This document shows, piece by piece, positions 22,797-34,904 of a DNA stretch of 64,000 bases. This DNA is from Diphasiastrum complanatum. Taxonomy: Eukaryota > Streptophyta > Lycopodiopsida > Lycopodiales > Lycopodiaceae. A program made the translations under genes and the position numbers. The stretch is from assembly GCA_029204225.1 (NCBI GenBank), contig CM055106.1:11638539-11702538 (forward strand), read 5' to 3'. A model generated the notes under the pieces. It ran no database searches and was not told the origin of the DNA. It was given only the letters and a program-made list of their open reading frames with translations. Each line of letters starts with the position of its first letter. Positions within the stretch are counted from its first letter, which is position 1.

Positions 22797-24396
22797 CGTA
22801 TCCATGCCCCACATCTACTTCGATCTTCCCGATGCTCCTACCATCGTGTTCTCCGCCGTAAGAAGCGTTCCTATGATGATTCTGAAGGGAAACGTCTTAT
22901 TGACCTTCTTTTCAGTTCCTCCTCGGGCGCTTTTTGGCGTGAGTTCATTCCGCGCTCTCCGCCACCTCTCTTGGAGGATCTCCGCATTCGGACTGCTTAT
23001 GCTACTAGCTTGTATACTGTCCCTACCGACTCACCTATCTCTATATCCCCACGACGATCTGAGTTCTCTTTCTTCACATCTGACATGGTACTTGCAGCCA
23101 TTAAGAAAATGAAGTCCCACAAGACCAGAGATATTGAAGATCTTGAGTCTGAACTCCTTTCTCATGCCTCCGACCTACTCGCTCCCACCATAGCCACCCT
23201 TCTTAACTCCGCTGTTGTTTTTGATTTCCCATCGTCCTGGTGCACTAACATTATCCACCCCATCCATAAGAATGGTGACCCCATGATTTCGAGTAACTAC
23301 CACACCATTATGATTGGACATGTCCTGGCAAAGCTATATGGTACTATACTTCAGTCTGTTGTGAGCTCAGAGGCAGAGACTAGGAGACTACATGCTATGG
23401 GTCACGCGGGTTTTCGAGCCCATCACTCTACCACAGATCACATCTTCACACTATGGGCCTTGATTGAGGAGGCTAAGCATAGGGGGGAGAGGGTTTACTG
23501 TTGTTTTGTGGACTTCAGAAAAGCCTTTGATTCTGTTCCTCGCTCGCTACTTATCCAGAGACTCCGAGACCTCGGCTTCTCCACTGACATCATTCTTGCT
23601 GTGATGGCACTTTATGAGCATGTCCTGGGATGTTTCCGGCATAGCAGTGGCTTATCCAATCACATTTGGAGCACTATTGGGGTAAAACAAGGTTGCTCCC
23701 TCTCACCAGTCCTCTTTGGCTTGTATATTGATGAGTTGGAGAGAGTCATTACACAGTGCGGTGGCGCTGGTTGCAGGATTGGGGACATCTTGATTGCTAT
23801 CCTCCTTTATGCCGATGATGTGGTACTGGTCTCACCTACCATAGAGGGTCTACAGCGACAGTTAGATTGCCTACAGGAGTTCTGCACCAGATGGGGCCTA
23901 GGGGTGAACATTGGGAAGACCAAGGTCATGGTCTTCAACACTTCTCGAGCATTCATGCAGCGACAGGAGCTTACTCTTGATGGGCAGGTTCTAGAGGTGG
24001 TCGCTTCTCCTTTTCTCGGGTTCTACTTTTAGCATGAGACAGGCCGCTACCACCCGACTGGGTAAAGGACATGCCTCCCTTGTTCAGCTAGAGAGATTTT
24101 GTTTCCGGAAGTCCATTCATGATGCTCGTAGCAAGTGTCGGCTCTTTGATACCATTGTCACCCCGACAGCTCTCTATGCGGCAGAGGCATGGTGTACAGG
24201 TCTCCCATCTTCACACTGGGCTAGTCTTTCACGATTACAGACCACCATGCTAGATCGGCCGATCCGAGCGAAGCCTTCTGTACCACATGAGATTCTCCTG
24301 GCCGAGTTTGCAGTTCCACCTATACAGATCGAGGCAGCTCTTCAGCTCATTACCTACATACAGAGGGTCCAGGCATTACCAGATATAGACAGATGA
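22797..24396 (+). pseudogene. LINE ORF2, reverse transcriptase part
   Basis: This continues in the post-shift frame with RT motifs in order: IIHPIHKNGDP, SNYHTIMIG, GHAGFRAHHSTTDHIF, FVDFRKAFDSVPR, GVKQGCSLSPVLFGLYI and the catalytic LLYADDVVL, then GLGVNIGKTKVMVF. A stop at 24030 coincides with a frameshift into a frame carrying AATTRLGKGHASLVQLERFC and IVTPTALYAAEAWCTG, the RT thumb and post-thumb region usual in this family. That frame stops at 24394. The enzyme would copy LINE RNA onto nicked chromosomal DNA. The active-site Asp pair is intact, and the loss of function is by stops and shifts. Confidence 0.88.
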
Positions 24397-25314
24397 TACA
24401 TACAGATTACGCTGTCCTCCTCACAGAGTCTTCATGGTCAGGGCTACAGATTATCATGATTCTCTCAGGCATCACACCTCCTACTAGAGTCATTTGGTAT
24501 CTCCATCACAGCACTTCTCTCAGGCACCCATGAGTATATCAGACGACTCCTCTATCGCGCATATCTAGAGCGGACTTGGCGTAACCAGTTAGGGATTAAG
24601 CCAGCTTTCTACCGGACTCATTTTTTGGAGCTGGATGCATCAGGAACCCCGGTCATGCCAAGCTACTTGAACTCGGGTCTATCACATTGCCTCAGATTCA
24701 CTTTGGGACAGCTCAGGGTGTCTCATTAGCTTGCTATTGAGACTAGGAAATTTTATGGTATTCCTAGAAAGGAGCGGATTTGCCAGTTATGCTCTTTAGG
24801 TGAGGTGGAGTCTGAGGAGCATTTAATCTTTAGATGCCCTGTATACTATGAGATCAGAGGGCGATATCATTGCTTATTCCGAGACATGCCTACCACTCTA
24901 CGCTCTCTCATAGCCCATGAGGACCCACGATGTGTCGCTCTAATGGTACGCGAGATGTTCATCTTACGGAGAGATCTATCCGGGACATCCCAGCATTTTA
25001 CCTCACAGCCATTGATCACTTCCTTCTTTACTAGGCGGAGATCATATGATTTAGTGCATGAGGATGAGGATGATAGCCGCCTACATGCCCATAGAGATCA
25101 GAGACAGCGTACGTCCCACCATCACGTTATCACCAGGATCACCAGAGATTCCACACATAGACATACTACTACACATGCCCGTGCTCGTACTCATAGACGA
25201 CGCCATCAGGCTCCAGTGCCTTCTAATGTTGCGGCTCGCATTACATCTTTCTACAACATCAGCACAGCAGCAGCAATTTCAGCACAGTCCTTACAGCTTG
25301 ACATGGATACATAG
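24397..25314 (+). pseudogene. LINE ORF2 C-terminal region with CCHC-type zinc finger
   Basis: After several stops (24397-24730) the frame recovers. At 24781-24837 it encodes CQLC, nine residues, H, four residues, C (CQLCSLGEVESEEHLIFRC), the C-terminal zinc finger common in plant LINE RT proteins. YYEIRGRYHCLFRDMP and an Arg/His-rich tail follow to the stop at 25312. The same block recurs at 34.2-34.4 kb, which defines the family. The tail probably binds nucleic acid. Confidence 0.75.
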
Positions 25315-25512
25315 AACTATTATGCGCACATACTCTTGCATACGTATCTGTTTAATTAGTACTAGATGTTTTTCTTTTTGCAGTTTTGGAGACGTTTGAT
25401 ACGCTCCCATGGTTACCACATACTTGACATGTACTTCATTAGTCTTATATGCCTTTGGCATGGAAAAGACATTCATAAAGCTTTCTTTCTTTCTTTCTTT
25501 CTTTCTCTCTCT
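25315..25512 (+). repeat. LINE 3' UTR ending in a (CTTT)n(CT)n tail
   Basis: About 165 bases of 3' UTR end in gacattcataaag at 25480. CTTT repeats grading into CT repeats follow, then T. The last 50 bases resemble 35745-35804, which also runs directly into a CT array. Confidence 0.65.
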
Positions 25513-25514
25513 CT

Positions 25515-26480
25515 TTTTTTTGGCTTGGTTTTATTCCTAGCCTATTGTTAAAGGAAAACCAAGTGTTGTTTAAGTGTCTAGACAGTGATTATGGCTTTAT
25601 ACAATGACAATGTAAACAATTGGTAATCAACACACTTAGATGACTAAGGACTCAATGAAACATTGAGATACATCACACAATGCACGTGCACAAGGTATTC
25701 ATAATTCCAGTATTCCCTACTGAATTCTAACTAACAATTTTAAATGCCAACCTTTCACACACACATTAGGAATTCTTTTTTTTTCCCCTCTAATTTTACA
25801 ATCCATTTCGAATGGTCAGTTTGAAAGCAACTTTTCAAAATGGAGTTTCATTGCATGAAACATGTTTCAATGGAACATTGAATGTGTCCATTCCACATTG
25901 TCATGTGCACTTGTGATTCTGTGAACACTGAATTGTAATATGGTTTCAGGCTTCAGCTTTCTACCAGCAACAATAAACTTTGAAATGTATGTTTTCAATA
26001 GCAATCTAACATCTATAAGATTTTAGACACATTGTAGACATTATACATATTACATTAGATATTTTTTAGCATTATATCTAAAAAATGCAAAAAAAAAAAA
26101 ATTGCTGATTCTTTTGAAAGGGACCCGGTTCAGAACCATGAATCATGCCGATTCATCCGATTTTGAAGGGTCGATTCTATCTCAATACTAGCTTCACTAT
26201 ATACAAGATATGAAAGAAGATTACGGTACAAACCACCATTAATCTCTATGAACAAAAGAGAACTTCTCTACTTGACACTAATGAATCAAGCTAACATCTA
26301 TTTACAGTCTTTTCAAGTCTGAACTAGGCCAAGTAGGTTCAATGTATGTACACCGCATCTTTACCACTATCTCCCAACACAATCTCCACCACTGATGAGA
26401 TAGTTGGTCAAGATGTCCTCTAGAAGTGTGAATCAATCAAATTACTTGGCCAACTAAGCAAACAAATAAACGTTGAGCTC
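25515..26480. other. Intronic sequence, no gene recognised
   Basis: AT-rich, with no assignable frame. The part near 26100-26480 may be the decayed 3' continuation of the copia RT relic that follows. Confidence 0.4.
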
Positions 26481-26484
26481 TACA

Positions 26485-26635
26485 TACCAACTCCATGGTA
26501 CCAACTTGAGCCACAAATGCTCTCCTTGAAATGGCCAATTTGATCTTCCTTACCATGGACTAAATATTCCTTTGATTCCTCCATGTAAACTTTCTCCTCC
26601 AAACAACCCTCAAAGAAATTATTAGTAACATCCAT
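26485..26635 (-). pseudogene. Ty1/copia reverse transcriptase relic
   Basis: On the minus strand one stretch reads MDVTNNFFEGCLEEKVYMEE and then KEDQIGHFKESICGSSWYHGVG. It matches the copia RT block MDVKTAFLNG, LEEEVYMEQ, LKKSLYGLKQ in order and spacing. Flanking pol sequence has decayed beyond recognition. The first catalytic Asp position (MDV) is still present. Confidence 0.65.
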
Positions 26636-26639
26636 TTAA

Positions 26640-28040
26640 CATAAATTCAACCACAACTGGTTACAAGAGGAGTAAAAGCCCCAACAATCAGATCTTTCTT
26701 ACCATCAACAAGCAACATGCTTGGGCTACTAGAGCACATGCTCTTGGTGAATATCCTCATAAAGTTCAGGTTTTGCCTCACACAGGGTAGGCTCCCTGCA
26801 GCAGGCACATCACCATTTTAAGGAGGGAGATTTTTCACACACTCGACTCGATGCTTCATATCAAACTTTAGGACAAGTGAGTGTAGTCCAATGGTGTTTC
26901 AGTTGTCAAAAGAACATCCACCTATAAATTTCACAACTTGAGTCCCTAAGATCCTCATTGATCTCTCACATAAATCTGAGACAGTTCTGAGGCTAGTGAT
27001 ATTATTTATTGAGAAGATATGTAAGTGGGTGTTCAATGACTATAGTCACTCACTTTAAGTGCTCAATCATGACAACCATGAGCTAATCGTCAATCAACTA
27101 TTTATACAATGATAAGAAACGAACAACACTTGAATTGCTAAATCAACATTACACTAATAAAAATATGTTCATACATACTTGTAATCGACTCAATGCAAAC
27201 GATTAAAAAAAGTGATGCATTGCTTTGAATTGGACATACGTGATCAAATTTGGGTGCACCAACATGATTGAAATTTGAATATTGGTGCAAAATTATCTTG
27301 AGCTACCTAGCAAGGTCAAAAAGGTTTCACGATTGATAATCTCAAGAATCAAGATCAAGGTCTCACGGAATTTTTGTATCTTTTGAGGAAGAAATATGTG
27401 GTCAAATTCACGTCTTCACCTACTCAAACCCTTAATATTGATCAAATGTCCAACTTGGGACTAGTGCTTGTGTGTGCTCTTCCGATGGAATTGCCAAAGT
27501 GGCCTAATCCATCTCAATAGTTCGAGCTATAGAAGTGCTTGTCGTCATATGAGGATCAAGTTTTGTCAATTTGAAGTTTGGAATCTGGATTAAGCTTGCT
27601 TCAGTTACCAGTAACTGTTCGTTCTATATCTATTAAAGAGCACAATACCTTGCATGATGTGCAACAAGGCATGACTCGGTAGAAGAGTTCCCAACAGGAA
27701 TTAAAGATCTATCAAGATCTTTCAAGTGCATGGATACTAGTCCCATAACCATAAAGTGTAGATATAGAAGGGTTGTTAAGGGTAACATGTTATTCGATGC
27801 TTTGTGTGATTGAAAAATGTAGCAAAGTAAACTTGGTTTTGATGCAACTACATGTATAATCTATTTAGTATTCCTAATAACTAATATCTTTCAATGTTTT
27901 TTGAACTTTCTAGGCTTGTTTTTTCTTCTAAGACACCTCATAATATATATAGAAAACTCCAAAAAAAAAATGTTCCGTTCCAAAAAGACCTAAAACTCTG
28001 AAATGTTCAAGAACTCTACGTTCCAAAACGCGATGCATAT
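26640..28040. other. Intronic sequence, no gene recognised
   Basis: Probably decayed copia flank, but nothing can be assigned. Confidence 0.4.
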
Positions 28041-28043
28041 ATG

Positions 28044-28521
28044 GGCCCTCTCAATCTTTGCCAAAAACAGTTAAGTCCCTAACTCTCCAATTTCCTTGGA
28101 TGCTCATTTGGTCCTTCCTTTCAATAACAAGCTCTATTAAATGTAACTTTTAAACAAGGTTTTCTCCACTTGTAATAGCTCGACTTCATGATTAGCCTTC
28201 ATTCTTATCATTATATTCAATAGGCAGTAGTTGACCTTTTCATCTTTGGTTGGCAATGAGAGTATCTTCTTCAAAAAAAGTCCTCCCCAGCATTTTGGCC
28301 CTCTCAACCTTTGTCGCAAAACAGTTAAGTCCCCGACTCTTTAGTTTCCTTGGATGTTCATTTGGTCCTTCCTTTCGATAGCAAGCCCTACTAGATGTCT
28401 TCCCTATGAACAACTAGTTATACAAGCCATCTCATATAGAACTTCTGAACAAAAATTTCCTCGATTTGTAATAGGTCAACTTCCTGATTAGCCTTCATTC
28501 TTATCATTATATTTGATAGAG
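28044..28521. repeat. Imperfect direct duplication (28044-28225 and 28297-28521)
   Basis: The two copies share ggccctctcaa, ttccttggatg, tcatttggtccttcctttc and gccttcattcttatcattat in the same order. The second copy has about 43 extra bases in the middle. The copies are about 253 bases apart at the left end and 296 at the right. Confidence 0.7.
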
Positions 28522-29061
28522 TCATGCCATTTTGGCATCTAATAGGGTACAAATACATCTTCAAAAATGCCATTACAGTAACATGAGTCTCAAGTCCTGT
28601 GTAACACATTAGTGTATTGCGATGTACATAACATATACTACAAATTATAGGTATCAATAGTACAATCAATGATGATTCACAATACAACCGGATTCCAAAC
28701 AATTCACACCCTTGAATAGTTTAAACTTTCAAATTTCTAGTTTGTATAGACATCTGCCAAGATTGGATAATTCATCTCACATTTATGGACCATAAAATTG
28801 ATCTATTATAATAAACAAATTATCAATATAATTTAAGTTGTAGCTACTAGACATTGAGGTTTGTTTATAAATGTAACTACTTAAATTGTAACATTGAACA
28901 ATTTCATATTTTTGTTTGGAATATGAATTACAGAAATGGGGAAGAGAGGAGTGAAATAGTAAGGCTAAAATGGCTAAAAGGACAAAATTTACCTGAACAA
29001 ACACTAAAAAATTTAATGGCTATACATTCAAACTCGACAAATGCATAGAAGGAAAACAATG

Positions 29062-29126
29062 TTGGGGGCAAGTGTTCCTCGTTTATTCATAGTGAAAATA
29101 AAAGTATTGGGGGCAAGTGTTCCTCG
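29062..29126. repeat. 20-base direct repeat, 45 bases apart
   Basis: TTGGGGGCAAGTGTTCCTCG occurs at 29062 and 29107. Confidence 0.8.
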
Positions 29127-29358
29127 CTATTAGACTACAAAAAATGCAGTCTATGGTAGACAATTTAGTCACTTTCAATGTTGTGTCGAATTGCGGTTCC
29201 ATGAAAGAACCACTCGAAAGTCTGGTTTGAATCGACTCTGTTCGAACCGTTTTTTTGAGGTTCAAACCGTTTTCGTTTTCAAAAAAAAAAACGTGTCTTA
29301 CCTACCGGCCCAAGCCCCCGTCCGTGCACATTTCCAAAATCCAGATCCGAGACCAAAT

Positions 29359-29360
<2 letters not shown>

Positions 29361-29418
<58 letters not shown>
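29361..29418. repeat. (GA)n microsatellite
   Basis: About 29 GA units upstream of a candidate LTR remnant. Confidence 0.97.
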
Positions 29419-29422
<4 letters not shown>

Positions 29423-29973
29423 GAGAGTTCAAAGGGGGAAAACAATTGAAGGCTTTTGTTTATTGTAGCTAGGGTTTGAACTTTTGAGTGTAGGGAGATG
29501 GAATGATCATTGATGGAAGCTTGAAGCCCTTGATCTTAGATTCTTAGAAAAGTGCACACACCTATTGCGTTTGCATGGGTATGAGATCATAGGTTGTATG
29601 CGAGCACCAGACTCATTGATAATACCTGCAGCTCCATTTACGGCTACCTTGGAGGCTGGTCCTTCAACCACAAGTTAGTGATCATAATCAGTGATTCCTA
29701 AGCTGTTATAGATCATGAGTTATTGACAATTGTAAGTTGTTGCTAGATGCTAAATAGAAATATTTGCATTGATGACTGTGTTGTAAATTGAAATTCATTC
29801 CTTGTAGTATGTACTTTGACATTACTACAATCTACAGACTGCTATCACGATTCATCTATCTCCATTGTCGTAAAATCTAGATAGTAACTATTAATTTGTG
29901 GCCACTGGCTTTGCAACAGTTCCAGCAAACCCTTCCACATCACAGGTTTAGACTCGGAGTCAAACCGATACAG

Positions 29974-29991
29974 TGGCACCGTTGTCCGAGG
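29974..29991 (+). other. Primer-binding site, tRNA-Asp type, of an LTR remnant
   Basis: tggcaccgttgtccgagg resembles the complement of the tRNA-Asp 3' end and the site at 8676. The roughly 540 bases upstream (about 29430-29970) would be the LTR, whose boundaries I cannot fix. No gag follows. Confidence 0.5.
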
Positions 29992-30528
29992 CTCTTCTCA
30001 TGCCCAAAGCCGTACACAGCTTAGGGGATGGAATGTGTATGTGGCATCCTTCCAACAAAGTAACAATGAGATAGCCACCTCCCCTTTCACTTGGCTGCGA
30101 CCCCTGCATGGAGAGAGATGATGAGACATGTGTCTAGGATTGGTTCAAAGTGGGAGGGACCATCCATGCTGTTACAAGCTCGTAACCAGTGCCGAACCCT
30201 AGAGAACACAGATAGGTCAGATACCACAGTCAGGGTCGTGTCCAGCGTACATGACCAACAGGGCAGGACAGTGTGAGTAGTGTGCCCCAGCACGGTCCAT
30301 AGCCATGGCGGGCCTAACACAGCCTAGGGACCCTGTCAGCAGGACAAGGCCCCCAGTTGGGTCCCGACGTGCAGTCGGCCAAGTCAGTGCCACGTGGCCG
30401 ACACTTGGCAGTAGCATGCTACCAGTCCTCACACTGGGCTAGGAGGGGCTTACTTTATATCAGGGAGTAGGCAAGGTTGGGTGGATCAGTTAGTGTTTGC
30501 CCTACTGTGGTGTTAGGATCTATTACAC

Positions 30529-30541
30529 TGGTATCAGAGCC
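30529..30541 (+). other. Primer-binding site, tRNA-iMet type, of an LTR remnant
   Basis: TGGTATCAGAGCC is the standard plant initiator-Met PBS. It sits one base after a segment ending tattaca, as expected of a 5' LTR end. A TATA-like tttatatc lies near 30462. The upstream LTR probably lies within about 29990-30527, and about 0.5 kb of untranslated leader follows. No coding region of the element remains. Confidence 0.65.
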
Positions 30542-31064
30542 ATCTCCATCCTAGGGAGTTCAGGAGCAGGAGTAGAGAAAGCTATCAGAAGATAGGAAGT
30601 GTTTCTCAGGTTCTCAGAAAAGATTAGAGGAGGAGAATCGCTGTAGGTGCAGCCTTCAAACCCTTGAAATTCACTGAGAATTTACAGTTGAAGTAAGTAG
30701 AATTCCTTCTGTAGGTAAATCGCTAGAAAGGCAGCAATCTATATCAGATTTCAGACATCTGCTAGGAGATTTTAGAAAGGATTTAGAGTAGAAACTAGCG
30801 AGCAGGTCCATCGCTGTGGGATCAGACATCTACCTCTGAAATTTCAGAGAAATCCAAGGAAGTTTGAGGGGTTTTCAAGCAAATTTTCTTAGCAGGGCCA
30901 GCGCTGGACAGGGAGGTGAAAAATTGGTTTTTCATCACTGTTTTTGAGAATTTTTCAGTAGTTTGAACATCAAACTAGATTTCCACAGACCAGCGACCTA
31001 CTACTTGAAGTCAGATCAGAGTTTCAAGCAAGTTTTGGGCCTTAAATTTTAGAAAATTGGGCCA

Positions 31065-31980
31065 GACAGGGGAGTGTGTTCTCTTTGATTCATACGAAGA
31101 GGAGGAACAAGCTTAGTGTTGCACAATTAGACAGGTTGGTGTATGTGCATGCCAATCTACGGCTTCTGAAGAAGCTAAAGGAGATGAGGGAGCCTGTACA
31201 GGTTTGTAATTTGAAAGTTGAACTGTGTTTGAACATTGAAATTTGAAGTTCAAGCATTTTTATAACTTAATGGTAAATAGTAAATACTTTAGAAAATTGA
31301 AAGTCAAACTCTAATTTGAAGTTTTAGTGACATTCTACACATGTTGTTCTACATACTACAGGTAAATCCAGATGAAATTGATGTGACGAAGGTTCCAAAC
31401 CTACAACCAAGGTCACAGGACGAGGAGGACGTGTATGCACTACTCCATGATGACACCTTGATGTTTGCAGGTGAATTTCAAGTTCCAATTTTTTAGCCCT
31501 TGAGGCTTGGGCCCTTGCAAGTTGGAGGTTTGAACTTTGAGCTTCATTCCATGTTTTGAGTTCTAGCTTTGGAATTGAAACTTGAAATTTTAAACTTGTA
31601 AGATGTGAATTGTAACGCTTTGACAATTCATGTGTGCAGGACCTACCACTCGGGCTACTGCACGTCGCACGACCAGGATGAGAGGGGGGGAGGCTTCCAG
31701 TTCTTGAGCCCATTCCATGTCCTAAGTTCTAGCTTTAGAATTGAAACTCGAAATTTTAAACTAGTAAGATGTGAATTGTAATCCTTTGCCAATCCCTGTG
31801 TACAGGACCTACCACTCGGGCTGCTGCACGTCGCAGGACCATGATGAGAGGGGGAGTGGCTAAGAGGATGAGAGTGATCCATCTGATGATGATGATAGCA
31901 TTCACGAGGATCTTCCTAAGCCTGCGCGTGCGAGCCGGTCACAGCTTCCACGGGTGACTAGGAGGAGGCTACGTTAGGCT
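31065..31980 (+). pseudogene. hAT transposase C-terminal exons (relic)
   Basis: Around 31074-31205 a frame with one break encodes a VFSLIHTKRRN-like block followed by LVYVHANLRLLKKLKEMREPV. This is the end of the hAT C-terminal dimerisation domain. A conserved donor (GTACAG|GT) follows. Candidate downstream exons are 31361-31471 (PDEIDVTKVPNLQPRSQDEEDVY) and 31641-31700. A near-copy of the latter at 31806-31860 leads into an acidic and Arg-rich tail ending TAG at 31976. hAT transposases cut and paste DNA transposons as dimers. The N-terminal and catalytic parts are absent here. Confidence 0.6.
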
Positions 31981-32639
31981 TTAGTCTGAGCTTCTCCAAG
32001 TTTGAACTGACGAGTCAGTTTTAGGTTTTTTTTTTTCAAAACATTAATGTCATAGAGATTACATACTACAATGTACTGTGTACATGGCTAGTTAGTACTA
32101 AATTAGCAAATGTTCAATGACTTGAATTTCACGAAAATGACAATGTATGCAATGTGGATTGTGTAACTTCAAAGTATTAATAGGTAATAGATTATAGTAC
32201 TAACTTCTAACAACTTACAGGTAACATTACTAAGTAGTAAGTACTAACTCATAAGTATTAACTCTTGAGTTACTGTGAGTACAAATCCCATTCGACATTC
32301 AACACTGATAATTGAAACATTCCACGTTTGAACATTACCATAAACTTGTTAGTTGAGTCTTGAATCATATATGTAGTTCTTCCCAATTCAAACTCCATTC
32401 AAACACGGTTCAAAAAGGTGATTCGGAAGGTACCATAAAACATTGGTCACTTTAGAAGGTTATCATCAAAGAGAGTTAAAAGAGTCATTAAGACTTTCCA
32501 CATCAATGTCATCGGGACTAACCTATGGAATTAAACCAAGATCTTGATTCTTAGTACTAGTAAATGATTTCAAAAAAAATAGCAAATTTAAACATTGAAG
32601 CCTAAAAGTTCTTAGTCTAGAGTCCAGACAATAGATAGA

Positions 32640-32960
32640 CCATGGTAGACTCTACGGAATTCAAATTACCTATATGGGCTCCCTGGTCTCCCTTAGCTTC
32701 TTCAAAAGTCGTAGGTTGGCATGCACAAACACCAACCTCTCCAGCTGTGCAGTACAAAGTTTGTTCCTCCTCTGTGTATGAATCAAAGAGAACACACTCC
32801 AATTTCTCCCGCATGCAACTGTTGCACAATCTTGTGAGAGGATGCGGATGGCAAGCTTCTGCAACCTGGGAACATCATTCCCATACTTCATCCACCATGA
32901 AATAGGGCGCAATTGACTTCCCTCGGTTGTGCTGCGTGACTGAACTCGAGGCCGTCGGTC
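32640..32960 (-). pseudogene. hAT transposase dimerisation-domain exon (relic, inverted)
   Basis: The minus-strand frame reads RPISWWMKYGNDVPRLQKLA, then IRILSQDCATVACGRNWSVF, then SLIHTQRRNKL and LVFVHANLRLLKKLRETREP. This is the classic hAT dimerisation domain, with GRNWS where ERNWS is usual. It starts after a plausible acceptor (ATGTTCAG|GAC at about 32960) and ends at a donor (ATATAG|GTAATT) equivalent to that of the plus-strand copy at 31.2 kb. It is a second copy of the same family in inverted orientation. Confidence 0.7.
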
Positions 32961-33685
32961 CTGAACATTCAACATTCATCACCATTCAGTAAAATACTAA
33001 ATAACTCAGACTTCACTACATACTACATAGATGAAACTTGAATCATCATCGCACCAAGTAATAAGTTATAACTACCAAGTACTAGCTAGTAGCTTATAAT
33101 TACTAAGTACATACCTGAATACATTCAAGTCATCCATGAGTGCATCTTGATCCCTAGGATCAGGATAGACAGAGGAGACATAGGAATGTCATCCCTGTCT
33201 GAGCTCTCGATCATGGAATTGATCTTCCCTTCTCCATAGTGGATGAAGCAAGGAAGCCACGACATGTCGAGGTTGATGGAACCACTGCCACCTATCTAGA
33301 AACAGACCCCTTACTTCTTCCAGCCTGCCAAACAATCAGGAGTGAACTTTCAAGTCTCAAGAACCCAGATTCCAATTTCCGATCATCAATATCAAATTTG
33401 CAAATATTCATTACTATTAACTAATCATGAATGTTCAATGAAGAATCAAGCCCCACTCTGCCCAATGGTTTAAAACAACCATTTGCCTTAGGCTTGCATG
33501 CACTTTCATGAGCCACTCCAAAACAAGGAACATAAAGGCAAATCTGAAAGAATGGTAATTGGTCATAGGCAGCAGGTTATAGCAAAATTCAAGTTCTATG
33601 AGACATGCAGCTAAAATAAAATTGCAAATCAAAAAATTGGAAACGGAACTTGGTAGTTAGTAGTTATCTAGTGGGGGCAGGCCTC
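32961..33685. other. Intronic sequence, no gene recognised
   Basis: Only short frames without domains are present. Confidence 0.4.
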
Positions 33686-33689
33686 AGGA

Positions 33690-34620
33690 GATCCAAGTTG
33701 CCATGGCACCTAAGGCATCAATTCCTCATGACATTATACTAGTAAAGTTTGAATCTCCACCTACGGTTGTTGAGGCTATGTTCCGGATTGTCATGTTCTT
33801 ACATAGGCTGGCAGATATGGACACTTCCAAGTATTTGGTTGCACCTTAAACTTCGTGTCGGATTATTGCTAGTCAGCAAGCTAAGTCGTCATGGTTTGAG
33901 GATGATGTGTCTAAGTTTCTTGGCAGATGGGGGATATCTATATCAGATCTCCCTAATGGGACTCACGCCTATATTCGACGTCAGCTTTAGCACACGAATC
34001 CAAACATTGTGGGTCACAGCCAGATCCAGAAAGGGTCAAGATGCATTTTTACGGCACTCATCTTCTACAGTTAGATGATATGGGCTACCTATCCTGCCAT
34101 TGTATCTCTCACAGATGTCATCATATGCTCTTCGACACCGTATTGGGCAGCTTCGTGTCTCCTCCCATCAACTTGTTGTTGAGACAGGCCGTTATACTGA
34201 CCCACCCCGACCACAACGTATGCTCGATGCAGGAGGTAGAGGATGAGTCACATTTCATTTTCAGATGTCCTACATACTATGAGATCCGAGGCCGTTATTA
34301 TTGTCTCTATAGAGACACGCCTCTCTCCCTTGGCTCTTTCTTGGTGTATCCAAATCCTAGGTGTGTGGGACTCTTATTGAGAGAGATGTTTACGCTACGA
34401 GCATCTCTTTTACCATTGGAGGCAGATGATGTTTATAATCAAACACAGACTCAGAGACCACCTACCAGATCAAGACGTGCAGTCCATTCATCATCATCAG
34501 CCAGAGCCTCACGACGGCGTTCAGCATCTTATCGAGTTGCTCGTCAGCCTCCAGTGCGCACCTCCCATCTTATCACTCACTTCTTCAAATCAGCCACTCA
34601 GTGATTTGCTTCTTCTTAGT
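33690..34620 (+). pseudogene. 5'-truncated LINE, copy B (ORF2 C-terminal part)
   Basis: The similarity begins abruptly at about 33695 with IPHDIILVKFESPPTVVEAMF. This aligns with VPHEILLAEFAVPPIQIEAAL of LINE copy A. After several shifts it re-emerges at 34041-34604 with DESHFIFRCPTYYEIRGRYY, the zinc-finger end, and an Arg/Ser-rich tail. The first two finger cysteines are not evident. 5' truncation is the usual result of incomplete target-primed reverse transcription. Confidence 0.8.
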
Positions 34621-34900
34621 TGGTGCCTCAGCAAAGCTGGTGGTTACGCTCTTGCACTTTGTACCTCAGCAGAGCGGGACGTTAATCTCTTGCATCTCCT
34701 TCTTACGTGAAAGAGATTGTTGTTTTATTTGTAATCAGTTGCCTTTTGGTAGAGAGATAGTTTAGAAATAAGTACTCATATGTGCTGCAAATCAGGGTGG
34801 CCTAGAGCATGAATAAACACAATTCTAGACACCAAAGTTTAGCGGAAGCTTGAGGATCTTGGATCTAATAAGCCCACGAGTTGCCTCAAGGCTTAAAAGA
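34621..34900. other. LINE copy B 3' flank, nothing further recognised
   Basis: Possible 3' UTR sequence of LINE copy B, without a CT or poly(A) tail. Confidence 0.35.
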
Positions 34901-34904
34901 CCAC

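Larger units (their letters stand above)
20123..25512 (+). mobile_element. Near-complete LINE (non-LTR retrotransposon), copy A
   Basis: The element runs from a (CT)n tract through a 5' UTR containing two copies of CTGCTCCAGCGCTAGCT. It continues with ORF1, an endonuclease-RT-zinc finger ORF2 and a short 3' UTR, and ends cattcataaag followed by (CTTT)n(CT)n. There is no poly(A) tail. It lies antisense inside intron 1 of the YIP4-like gene. It carries a few inactivating changes, so it is fairly young but dead. Clade assignment is uncertain: the ORF1 type and the APE-like endonuclease fit an L1-like element, and no RNase H is seen. Confidence 0.85.
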
